Shown here piece by piece: positions 37,478 to 64,000 of a stretch of 64,000 nucleotides of DNA (its first letter is position 1; each line of letters opens with the position of its first letter). The DNA comes from Amoebidium appalachense. Lineage: Eukaryota > Ichthyosporea. Where the stretch lies: positions 11,594,001 through 11,658,000 of the forward strand of contig CAVNZM010000006.1 of assembly GCA_963693365.1 (NCBI GenBank), read 5' to 3'. Both the position numbers and the translations under genes were made by a program. The notes under the pieces were generated by a model that was not told the origin of the DNA, did no database searches, and was given only the letters and a program-made list of their open reading frames with translations.

Positions 37478-37770
37478 ATCAGTACTATGCCGTATGTGTA
37501 CACTGGCCAGAGTGTGAACCGGTCAGGCAGCATCTCAAAAACGCGGATCCCGGGAGGCACCCGTTTGAAATGTGTGCACACTTTTGTGTTTTGAATTTCA
37601 ACACGGTGCTGTTGTACGTAAGACTGCTGTCTGTTTTCGTTTTCGGTTTTCCCATGCATATGAAAGTTGGTTGAAGTTTTTTTTGCAGAATTTGTCGAGC
37701 TTCTCCGTTTGCTCTACTGCGTACCCATACTGTGTGACACGTGCATGATAGTTCAAGTAACGTATGTAGA

Positions 37771-37806
<36 letters not shown>

Positions 37807-38546
37807 AGCCCAGCCCAGCCTAGCCCAGCCCAGCCCAAACTATTATAGTATGGCCATACAGGATCTTATTTTCCAAAGAAAAAAATATCTAATTATTACT
37901 GCTACTACTATAACTAGTTATTGAATTATTTTAAGCTTACACGTGAGTTATCTGAATGACCCTTGCAGACTAGTCGGGTGCACATGTGTGTGGCTAGGGG
38001 ACTCGGAAAAGGGTTCAAGTGGAAACTGTTCAAAAGAAACGAAACTTAAGGAATGCATGTACAATTTGAACCGAAAGAAAGCAATACGTATACAGTAATC
38101 AGGACACTGATCACCCCGCGCATACAAAGCCACCTACACATTCAGAAGGTTCCCTATGTCACGGTACACAAGTACACAGCGTGTGCGTGTGTTGGCAATG
38201 TCGACGGTCAACAATATTTGTGTGGAGTATCAAAATTACGTAAAGATAAACGTTAACTACGTGAGATAAGTCAGAACTCAATAGTGTCTGAAGGGACACA
38301 CAGGTACCCATGGTGCGTGTATGCACGTGCCCAGAGAGAGCGCCTTGAGGGTTGGCTGGCAAGGTGAATGCCTTGGTCAGTGTGCGCGCGCAAGAGAGGG
38401 GTGGGGCACATGGGAGCACCCAAAAACCTAGTAAGTATGGACTAGGGCCCAACAGGCTGAGCATCAAGCCACGGCCAGTAAACCTGCGCCGGTACGTGGT
38501 GTCCCCGGACCCCCCCTCCCCACTGCCGCGTTTGTTTAATTCGATG

Positions 38547-38579
<33 letters not shown>

Positions 38580-38596
38580 GCGCCTGGGGAAGGGGG

Positions 38597-38633
38597 GCGG
38601 CGGAAGAGAGAGAGGAAGGGAGGAAGAGGGAGG

Positions 38634-38674
<41 letters not shown>

Positions 38675-38676
38675 TC

Positions 38677-38733
<57 letters not shown>

Positions 38734-38745
38734 AGGGAGGGAGAG

Positions 38746-38807
<62 letters not shown>

Positions 38808-38824
38808 AGAGACTCAGAGAGAGA

Positions 38825-38881
<57 letters not shown>

Positions 38882-38917
38882 AGGGAGGGAGGGAGGGAGG
38901 GAGCAGGGGGGCAATGT
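38597..38917 (+). repeat. (GA)n polypurine tract
   Basis: About 320 bp of (GA)n with GGGAGGGAGAGACTCAGAGA punctuations repeated twice, then (GGGA)n. Confidence 0.8.
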
Positions 38918-39596
38918 TGTACATAGAATTCGGCTCACACACCATTTGTGCAATGGAAGAAACGGATTATATAAAACCATTTTTACGTTCTTGACAAGTT
39001 GTGCAATCGCTTTCAGGCAACCAGGGGGATGCAGTTTCCGGGAATTTCGAGTTACCCGCTGTCACAGAGTGTTTTTTTTTTTGTTTTTTTTATTTTATCC
39101 CGTTTCACTCCCGGCGAGGCACTGCCTCAGGGGAGCTTACCGTCTTCCGCCTAGACACAGATCGTACTGTATAGCACACTCATAAGTCAGGATTCTAATT
39201 GACCCCAACTGGCACTATTTTTAGTTACGCCTTATCCCACGGTTCTAGCCGCAGCAACACTAGTGGGGAAGTGAGCACAGCTCACTTTAACAACACCAGC
39301 CGGGAGCGACCCGGGACACATACACAAACATAAAGACTTGAAAGGGGAAGACCCCATGCCCAGGACGCTGACCCGAATCGTGGCCGGTGACTCGGATTGG
39401 TCTCCCACTTGAACGTTGGGCCGGGATGCCCAAGCGGCGCGCCGTCGACGTCAGAGGGCCGGTGCTGTTCATGACGTCATGTCTTGCGGCCGGATGATAA
39501 CAAATTGGTGGTGCTGCTTGACGTAGTCTGGGGTGATGGCTTCTAGGGGGCGGCCAGACCGGTGGACCGTCGAGGCAGGAAAATCGGAAGTAACCA

Positions 39597-39648
39597 GGAT
39601 CGATCCTGCGACTTTGAGCTTGACACGCAGATCTTACCATTGCACCAA
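39597..39648 (-). repeat. tRNA-like promoter segment, possible head of a tRNA-derived SINE
   Basis: On the minus strand an A-box-like TTGGTGCAATGGTAAGATC is followed about 25 bases later by a B-box-like GGATCGATCCTGG. The spacing fits an internal Pol III promoter, but the flanks do not fold as a complete tRNA. About 350 bp of unique-looking GC-rich sequence (39280-39590) follow and could be the SINE body. Confidence 0.35.
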
Positions 39649-40324
39649 CCCGCCCCCCCGCTGTCACAGTGTGGATGTGTGCCGTTGTAGGAAACAGAAA
39701 CAGGACAATGTCACAAGCCCTGTATGCGTGCCCACGTGTAATTGTGTGTGTGTCTGTGCATGTGCTTGCATGCATGCATGGACAAACAGTCCTTACACTG
39801 CTCCGGCAACTGTTTAGCTAGTGATATAGAGGCCGTGTCACATTACATACACTGTTGGCAAGCCAGACATCGATGCAGTTTCCATAATTCTGGACTTATG
39901 GGTTGTCTGAACTGTTTCACATGCACATGCAAGCCATGGCTTGAAGTTTCCGCAATTTCAAGGAATCTTTTGTGTTGCAGTTTCAAGGATTTTTACGTGT
40001 CTCGGTGCGTATGTGGATGTGTGGTGTGCAAGGTGTGTGCTGGCATGCCAATGGGGAGCTCGAGCAACGTGTGTGGCAAGTGTGCTGAAACATGCTCCGT
40101 CAGTTGACATGGGGAAAGAGGAATAGGAGGGGAAGGTGCACACAGAACGAGAAGGTCACAGACTCAGTTAAAGTTGGTTTTTAATAGCACTTTCGACTGA
40201 AATCATTCAACATGCTCTGACCTCCCAGAGGCTCTCTCTTTACGCGTTACATTATCATACACAAATTCTACGTTTCGGGTTTAAGTTCAGGTTCATTTCG
40301 GCGGCCAGGTGGCGTGCAGGTTGC

Positions 40325-40567
40325 TTAGTGGCCGGTGACCTTGCGGGTGAACTCGTCTTCCTTGTAGAACTGGCTGTCGACGAGGTGCCGGCGCTCAGTC
40401 GGGAGCACTCGTTGCCACGGGTACTTGTTGGTGCGCGTGTAGGCGTTGTGCGGGTGCATGGCCGAGAACACAAGCATGCCGCAGGCCCCAGTAACAGCGC
40501 CGCCGATCATGACGAAGAGGGGAATGACCTCGGGTGTGTTGCGGAGCAGATTTGTGAGGTAACCCAT
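40325..40567 (-). CDS. NDUFA4/B12D-like small mitochondrial respiratory-chain protein (80 aa)
   Basis: Single-exon frame starting MGYLTNLLRNTPEVIPLFVM in a good context (CCACCATGGG). The N-terminal half holds one membrane helix (VIPLFVMIGGAVTGACGMLV) followed by FSAMHPHNAYTRTNKYPWQR, the arrangement of NDUFA4/MLRQ and plant B12D proteins (P(E)xIPLF...G, then a N...PW motif). These are single-pass inner mitochondrial membrane proteins tied to cytochrome c oxidase or complex I. Length is family-typical. The lack of introns is unusual beside its many-exon neighbours and may mean a retrocopy or simply a small gene. An AT-rich 3' UTR follows on the minus strand. Confidence 0.85.
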   Translation of the reverse strand: MGYLTNLLRNTPEVIPLFVMIGGAVTGACGMLVFSAMHPHNAYTRTNKYPWQRVLPTERRHLVDSQFYKEDEFTRKVTGH

Positions 40568-42290
40568 GGTGGCGGTTGGTTGTGGAAGGTCAGATTACAT
40601 TAGATAAGCGAGGCGCAGTCAACTGAGGCTCTGTTTTTGCCCCTGCGCGAATTTATACCTCTCGCTGCGACGCAGTTGACAAGAAGAGCATGATGATAAA
40701 TGGCCAATGAAAAGCCTGAGTTGTTCAGGAATGTATTTTGGAACATTCTGGCGGAACCTGGAGGAAAAGGCGGCAAAGATCAACCAATCACAGTGAAGTC
40801 AACAGTAAACGGTATATTATCAAGTAGACGTAACGAATTGAAGCATCTTAATCTATATCATGCGACCAGAAACACCAATTATGTTCAGAATTTTTATTTA
40901 AAGATTGTTTTACGTATTATATTGAACAGAAACAAGTAAAGGGCACTGTAAGTAGTCACCTCTTTGGTGCAGGGCGATCATGGCTCACCAAGTGCAATAT
41001 TTACACTCCTCGAACATAGAAGATTTTTGTCACCGTTTACCAAAGCCAATCAAGTACTAACCTTGTTTTTCCAATATGTTGGTTTTGGCCGGATTCAATT
41101 GGCTTTGTCACCGTAAGATAACCTGTTCAATCTTCCAACAATTATATAAAAAAAATTATTTATTACCTTAAGCCTAGGAGTCTGCGATGCAAAGCAAATT
41201 TTAGCGGACTATACGTTACAGGACTGCAGGATGAGGGCTTTCAAATGATAAAGCAAACCAAATATTTCATGCACGATGATTTGTTAGTGATCACGACAGG
41301 AAATCGCTTAAAACTATTCACACGCTCCACCAATTGCTCCTTTGCTTAGGGCGACTATAATCTCCCTACATGTTTCGACCGGTGTTATGCTGCGTCAAAG
41401 ACCCCAGAAAAAATTAAAGTTCCAAAACGACTGTTGAAATCATACCGTTATTTTAGAAGGGCTATACTTTGTATGAGCATTCTAGTTGGTAAAATAAATT
41501 ATCGATAATCAATGCAATGCAAATTGTCTTGAGAGAAGACAAAATTCGAAACAACAGTGAAGTATTATTCAGAATTGAAGGGATTGCTTGTTTGAATCTT
41601 GCTGATTATTCCGTGTCTAGAAGAACGTTTCCGTTTGTGGTCACAGTTTCCAGAAGTCTCGTCGAAATGCTCCGAAGGTTTGCGAAGGATGGAAAAGGCT
41701 CACAGGTATGCATATGAAGGATGAGGTGTGACCGTGTCATGCATGGAAAATATGAAGTGGTCACGATCAACTTTTCACCTGCCCGCACATGCTACTCCCC
41801 TCGGACGTATGTACCATAATAGATAGTAGACCCTCCCCCATGCAAATTGTGACGAGCATGCATATTGACATGTAGTAGGCATGGTATCGTGACCATGTGA
41901 ACAAGACATTAGCATATCCTGGTGACATACTGTGGCCGTTCACTGATGGATGATCATGACTGAGTCACAGAATGCTGCCGAAGAAGGCGCATGATGTTGC
42001 GCCAGCCATCCGGGTGAAGGTACTAAAAGAAGCACCCAACCGTTGCCAGGGCAGTAAGGGAACGGTCCGTTATCGACACGGACCCCGCTGGGGCACATGC
42101 GTATTCAATGCTTATGACTTACGCCCGCTTGGGCCTCTCACAGCGAGTCTAAGCTTTTGCTTGTTTTTCATTGACGGTGTCAGTGATCACGAATGTGGTA
42201 GTGGGTCCATGGCCAGGCGTGATGAGGCCGCCCCGCAACCCCCATCCCTTCGTCCCAAGTTGATGTACCCGACTCGAGGCTCCCTCCTGA
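40568..42290. other. AT-richer region upstream of the NDUFA4-like gene
   Basis: Composition falls to roughly balanced AT/GC and repeats vanish, unlike the rest of the host DNA. The first about 100 bp are the probable promoter of the minus-strand gene. No conserved ORF is seen; a frame at 41972-42290 runs into CA repeats and has no family. Confidence 0.45.
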
Positions 42291-42291
42291 T

Positions 42292-42295
<4 letters not shown>

Positions 42296-42350
<55 letters not shown>

Positions 42351-42378
42351 TACACACACACACACACACACACAGACA

Positions 42379-42437
<59 letters not shown>

Positions 42438-42463
42438 TACACACACACGCACACACACAGACA

Positions 42464-42542
<79 letters not shown>

Positions 42543-42650
42543 CACACATACACACACACAAACAAACGTACACACACACACATACACACACACACACACA
42601 TACTCACACACGCATACACACACACACACACACACATTCACACACTGACT
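42296..42650 (+). repeat. (CA)n array with ACACTACACA and CGTGTACAC punctuation
   Basis: Two copies of a higher-order unit are visible: (CA)n, then CGTGTACACACACA, then CAGACACTACACACACA. Confidence 0.85.
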
Positions 42651-43639
42651 CACTGAAGAGACAGCCATGACCAGGAAAATGAGATAGTCAGGAGAAAGAC
42701 AGGTTTGACTCCCGCACGCATACACACACACACACACACAGTGTCACAGTCACACACAAACACACACACGCACGTCAAAACGTGATCACGTGTATGTCGT
42801 GATTTGCACACATACTATCAGTTACACACACATCCTCACGTATGGACTTACTGAGTGCGTCATGTTCAGTCACAAGCTTAAATAAGGCAGTGTGGCAGAT
42901 CATAATGCAAATGCTACACACATTTTCGCTCCCCGTCTTGTTTTCTTTCACTCCCCGTGTCTTCCTCCCCCTCCTCCCTCATCTCTCGTCCTCACCCTCC
43001 CCTCACTCTTAAACTTTGGGGCACACTTAACAAATATTGATGCATGCAGGGCCAACGATACACACTAGACTTCTCTGTAGCACACACACAACTTGAACAC
43101 AACGTGGCACCGACACGCGCCTGCGCGCGCACACACGGATACCGCGCCACCCTATTCGTTATACCGGGGCCCCTGTATACTAGAAGTTCTAATCGTGCAT
43201 TGTGGTGATTGCTGTGGTCTTTAATATACAGGGGGTGACTGAAATTAAGATGATTTGAAATTTAAAATTAGCGCTATTTTTTTTTTCTTCAAAAATTAAG
43301 ATAATAGGGTCTACCAAACCGGGTGGATATTATGATCCGGGGGAGGGGGGGGGGGGGGGGGGGGGGGGGGATGTTGCTCGTGCACACACAGGCTGCCCGC
43401 AACTCACGGACGTACAGATCGGTATGGTCACACCAGCAAGCATTGCTAAGCTTCACACGCACACACATAGTATCATAATGCACATCATTGAAACATACAC
43501 ACACACACACTCACTCACACACTCGCTCACACACACACACACACACATACCACATGCAGGCACGCACACACTGGGAGAGAGAGGGGTGGGGAGGGCCTGG
43601 AGGGGGGAAGAACCCAACCACATCCGCTGAGTCAACTTG

Positions 43640-43990
43640 CTCCGAGCAGAATAATCCTGCATAAAGCAGATTATTCTGCTAAAGCAGAAGTACTCAGCAA
43701 ACTGAGCAGAATTATTCTGCAAAGGCAGAATTATTCCGCAAAAGCAAGATTATTCTGCAAAAACAGAATTATTTTGCTAAAAGCAGAATTATTCTGATGT
43801 CGAAAGCAGGATATTTCTGCTAAATGCAGAATCAATAGAGGAGTAATTCTGCTTTTGCGGAATATTTCTGCTGAAAGAAGAATAAATCTACTAAAAGCAG
43901 AGCGAATCTGCTTTTGCAGGATCATTCTGCTTTTTGCAGAATAATTCCCGGTTTGCAGAATAATTCCAATTTTTGCAGAATAACTTACAG
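43640..43990. repeat. Array of short palindromes around GCAGAATTATTCTGC
   Basis: About fifteen variants of GCAGAATTATTCTGC or its halves, spaced by AAA-rich linkers, occur in about 350 bp. Both orientations alternate because the unit is its own reverse complement. Confidence 0.8.
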
Positions 43991-45469
43991 TGCTTTTTGC
44001 AACTTGACTCTGCCGGTGTGGTTTGGCTGTGGGGCAGGGGAGAGAGAGGTCTTGAAAGAGAGGGGGGGGAGAGAGAGAGAGAGAGAGAGCTGAGAGAGAG
44101 AGAGGGGGGGGGGGGGAGATAAAGAGAGAGAGGGAGGGAGAAAGGGAGGGGGGGGGGGGGGAGGAGAGAGAGAGAGAGAGAGAGATGTACATATGGCATC
44201 ATACTCACACACATGCGCACGCGCAACCATGCCCAGACACACACACAAACGCATTCACGCACGCGCACACATGCACGCGCGCCAAGACATCGAATGATTC
44301 ATGCGCATACACATGATGCATTTACATGCACATATGTGCAGCACGTGCGCAGACACACATACACACACACATACACATGCACACACGCGCGTGCCCCCCC
44401 CCCCCCCCCCCCCCACACACACACACAAACACGTGCACACACACACACACACACATTTTGCAAGTGCACCTTATGCGCACAAGCGTCGTGGTATGATATG
44501 TAATTTTGCATCTGTTTTCCATCTGAAAGCCACATATGCCCCCAGCTACCAGAACCACCATTGATTGGAATTTGTTAGTGTACCGAGATCAGTGTTTGAA
44601 GTCTTGTTTGAGATGACTGCCCTTTACCTAGCATAGTCGGCTTCTTTCATTAGAATAGAAGCCCCCCTCTCCTCCACTTCCAAGTAAAATTACAAGATCA
44701 TCGAGGCTATGGTCCCTGAAAAATAAATAAAATTATCCCCTATTTCCAAAGTGCCGATGATCTTAAGCTTTATTTTAGTCACCCCAATTGTAGCGAGAAT
44801 ACGCCGTGATGCCTTGAGCATGTTCAACATTACTTCCATTGCCGGGACTGTGTACACTGTGGGGGGCCGGGGGAGGGGGGGTGGGGTGGGGAGGTTAAAG
44901 GGGTACATGTACGTATGTATACATGCCTGACTTCTTCAGGTAATTACACCAGCGGGTTTTTGTTGTTCGATAGGATTATCGGGAATTTTCCCACAGCCTA
45001 GATGGATCTAATGGGGCCACCAGTCGTTAAGGTAAAACCAGTCTTCTATATTATGTGTGACCCGCTGGCTACATGGGCCGGGCCGGGCGCCACAGGCAAC
45101 GTCGACAAAGAAGTTATGTCAGGGAAGCTGCAGTGTTACATGCAGGCAGGCGACACTGACCAGCCACACCCGTGGTATGTACATGTCAGGGAAGGACAGG
45201 ACTCAAATTCAGAGTTACACGTTTTAGCGTGTATTTTTTTTTGTATTGTATAGCCCTCATTGAATACCTTTTCGGGCTTAAAGTTTCAGGGACATTTCTG
45301 TCCGCAAGCCGCTTTCAGTATGTGATTCACAGCCTATAATAGGCTTAAATGTTTGATCAGGACATAAATCCGCTATGTAACGTTCTGGTCACGCGTGGCG
45401 GCCAGGAGAGGTCGTATATGGGTGTGCTCCCCCTCCCCCCTCCCTCCCCCGGACCCCCCCCCCCCCCCC

Positions 45470-45572
45470 CTGGCTGATGTTGCATACTTGAATGTTTGAC
45501 TTTGCATGTGTCCTGCACCATGCTTCTCATCGGGTATGCGTAGCGTACTTCGTACCACATGTTCCGCATTCA
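45470..45572 (+). repeat. Interspersed repeat bounded by poly-C, partial copy 3
   Basis: Matches only the 3' part of copies 1 and 2 (GGCTGATGTTGCATAC onward to GTTCCGCATTCAA). C runs again flank both ends. Confidence 0.75.
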
Positions 45573-45791
45573 ACCCCCCCCCCCCCCCCCCCCTCCCTCC
45601 CCCCCCCCCCCCCCCCAAAGACCTAACGTTCCTTTGGAGGGGAAAACCGTAGTAGGCTATGAACAACATCTCCTAAACCACACTCTTTCGAATGGGCCAG
45701 AGTACCAGCCCCTGCAGATCGCCGGCTACTATCACCCACCGAATCGCAGTTTCGGTCTAAGCCCATTATCAGACATCGCAGAGACAGAGAC

Positions 45792-45876
<85 letters not shown>

Positions 45877-46961
45877 GTACACACCCACCCCCCCGGCCAA
45901 AGTTAACACCCAAATCGAAAAATGCGGAAGGGAGAGTAACCGGTCGGCCAGACTGCAGCTGAGCACAGTGCACACTCACATTCGCACCTAGAATAGGTAC
46001 ACACAGCGTTTCACACAAATATATGATTATTCAATATGATTTCGAGTCTTGACGTGTCAATCGCAGCTTGCTTTACGAAAACGGGTTTCTCCGGAATCTT
46101 CTCGGTTGGGATCATCACATGCCCCTGACCAAACTTTGGGGCCACTGCGGAAGGCTCACCCCCACACAATCATTCAATAGCAAAGCTAATTAGCTAACTT
46201 GCACGTGCACCCATCAACACACGGGCGGCTAAGTTGGCCCCTGTCACTGCCTCACTGGGATTTCCAAAGCCGCACACGTATACATGGCCATCTTGCTAGC
46301 TGGCACCTGATCAGGGCGGCCATTCTTCAGAGGCTGAAATGGGTTGACTCTCCTTGAAAATGCCTGCCATAAATGGCATGTGTGACGTCATATACTTGCT
46401 GCGTGTGGATTGGTCCAGCGCGCAGCACTTTGGAGCCGGCGTTGGGAATGTTGCCAAGCGCAAATAACGGACACACAAGTGACGCAGCCAACACAACTAT
46501 AGCTAAGTACTTAGGTTTACTTTGCTGGTCCACAAAAAGGTTCGGACTGTCGGTGCATTACTGAATAATGTGACAAAAGCTCAGCTATGTGCACATTGGT
46601 AGTTCAAGTCGTCCGCGCACAGTAGTGAGACAGACAAAGTGAGCTAGGGGTTGGGTTCACAAGAAACGGCTGTGGCGCGGGTGCCTGGGACTTGCAGGTC
46701 TTTGTGTGAAAAAGTGTAGAGTGCCGTGTGTCTCTGGGCTCAGCCATCTCTGCCTGCAGTGTCACGTGCTGGGCAGCAGCAGTAGTTTCCATACGCACGT
46801 GGTCGTGTGCCAGCCACGGCAGCGGCAGGACCGCAGGCCGTGTCTATCCCCTTTGCTCCCTGCTGCCACGCACAGCGCACGGTTGGGTGCGCGGCGTGGC
46901 CGCCACAGTGGCCATGTGTCAGCGCGTGGCGGCGTGTGCCCCGCGGTGCGCCTAGACCACC

Positions 46962-63513
<16,552 letters not shown>

Positions 63514-63826
63514 GTGGGTTTATACATGCATTGGGGGGATGTGTGGATGTGTGTGTGTGCACATCTGCCTGTCTGCCTTCGTGTGTGTTTGTCTGCACGG
63601 ACGGACACGGTTGTGTGTGTGTGGCCATGTGTGTGTGCACCCACATGCCTATGTCACCCGTGTGTGACACACACTCTTTGGCTCGTGCCTATACGTGCGT
63701 GGGTGAGCGCATGTGTTATGTATGTGTATGCGCGCGCGCGCGCGCGCGTGGTGTGTGTGTGTGTGTTTGTATGTGTGTTTGCGTGCGCGTGTGTGTGGTT
63801 GTGTGTGAGCCTGTGTTTGTGTGTCT

Positions 63827-63883
<57 letters not shown>

Positions 63884-64000
63884 TGTGTGTCTGTGTGTGA
63901 GTGAGTGTGTCTATGTATGTGTGTGCCTGTGTTTGTGTGCCTGTGTTTGTGTGTGTGTCCTCGTTGTCTCTCTCTCTATCTTTCTGTTTTTATTCCAAGT
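63514..64000 (+). other. Formin intron running off the window
   Basis: It begins GTGGGTTTATAC and is dominated by GT-rich and CG-alternating repeats (CGCGCGCGCGCGCG near 63730, (GT)n near 63830-63880). No further exon is seen before the end, so the formin stop codon lies outside the window. Confidence 0.6.

Larger units (their letters stand above)
36210..40324. other. Repeat-rich intergenic region between LUC7-like and NDUFA4-like genes
   Basis: No supported gene. It includes poly-G (about 36327-36364), poly-T/GTTT blocks (36490-36560), and two diverged copies of GCCACCATGTAGTA(A/C)C with following CGGTCCGTC sequence at 36639 and 36855. There is also a TATATGGT tandem (37090-37120), a CT tract, a poly-C run (37772-37806) followed by CAGCC repeats, a GA tract and a tRNA-like segment. 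A stretch at 37489-37600 looks less repetitive and could hide an exon, but no family is recognised. Confidence 0.5.
42651..46961. other. Region without a supported gene, 5' of the formin
   Basis: It contains poly-G and GA tracts (43340-43370, 44055-44185), a poly-C run (44395-44414) in CA repeats, a palindromic repeat array, a partial third copy of the poly-C-bounded repeat and a (CA)n block (45795-45872). Sequence at 46250-46960 is more complex and should hold the formin promoter and 5' UTR. A frame at 45002-45253 has no recognisable family. Confidence 0.5.

Noticed and set aside
39597-39648. Complete tRNA gene
   Set aside because: A- and B-box-like sequences are present but acceptor and anticodon stems do not pair in my reading.
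41972-42300. Frame starting MLPKKAHDVAPAIRVKVLKE
   Set aside because: It runs into CA repeats; the first 100 residues lack any recognisable domain or splice support.
45002-45253. 83-aa frame starting MDLMGPPVVKVKPVFY
   Set aside because: No family, no splice context and no codon-level support; left as an unexplained ORF.

Overview
This is nuclear DNA from a eukaryote, most likely a unicellular one. Genes are split into many short exons, conserved protein families are recovered only by splicing, and introns are packed with (GT)n/(CA)n, poly-G/poly-C and minisatellites. There is no rRNA, no convincing tRNA gene and no bacterial-style operon. The lineage cannot be fixed from sequence alone. A Kir channel, a sphingomyelin-synthase-type enzyme, LUC7 and a Diaphanous-type formin in one window point to a protist with a conventional eukaryotic toolkit.

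Layout. 1-2212 (+): last three exons of an inward-rectifier K+ channel. 2213-3981: repeats only. 3982-16178: a Polinton/Maverick-like DNA transposon with 215-bp terminal inverted repeats. It carries a DDE integrase, an Erv1/ALR thiol oxidase, a protein-primed family B DNA polymerase and three unrecognised genes. A 2.7-kb non-autonomous LTR retrotransposon (12663-15359, two 605-bp LTRs, TSD ACCAC) sits inside the polymerase gene and severs its N-terminus. 16621-20565 (+): an 8-exon MFS transporter starting about 440 bp past the transposon. 21788-23889 and probably beyond (-): a sphingomyelin-synthase-like gene. 26595-26888 (+): a small secreted Cys-rich protein. 27224-27497 (-): possible last exon of a p97-binding protein. 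28464-36209 (+): complete LUC7-like U1 snRNP factor, nine exons. 40325-40567 (-): intronless NDUFA4/B12D-like protein. 40568-46961: no supported gene. 46962 to beyond the end (+): a very large formin with at least 36 exons and 1,839 residues, ordered GBD/FH3, FH1, FH2, long proline-rich tail, DAD.

Two things stand out. First, the formin FH2 domain is interrupted between its N-terminal lasso and its knob by what reads as a starch/glycogen-binding CBM25-type module. It is spliced in frame from two exons, and I know of no described formin with this arrangement. Second, splice sites here are hot spots for tandem repetition. Several exon ends, including exonic bases and the splice signal, are duplicated 2-4 times, and at least six donors lie inside (GT)n tracts, where only one register keeps the reading frame.

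The host genes show no common pathway. Exon boundaries were deduced by hand from GT/AG sites, phase agreement and family similarity; RNA data were not available.
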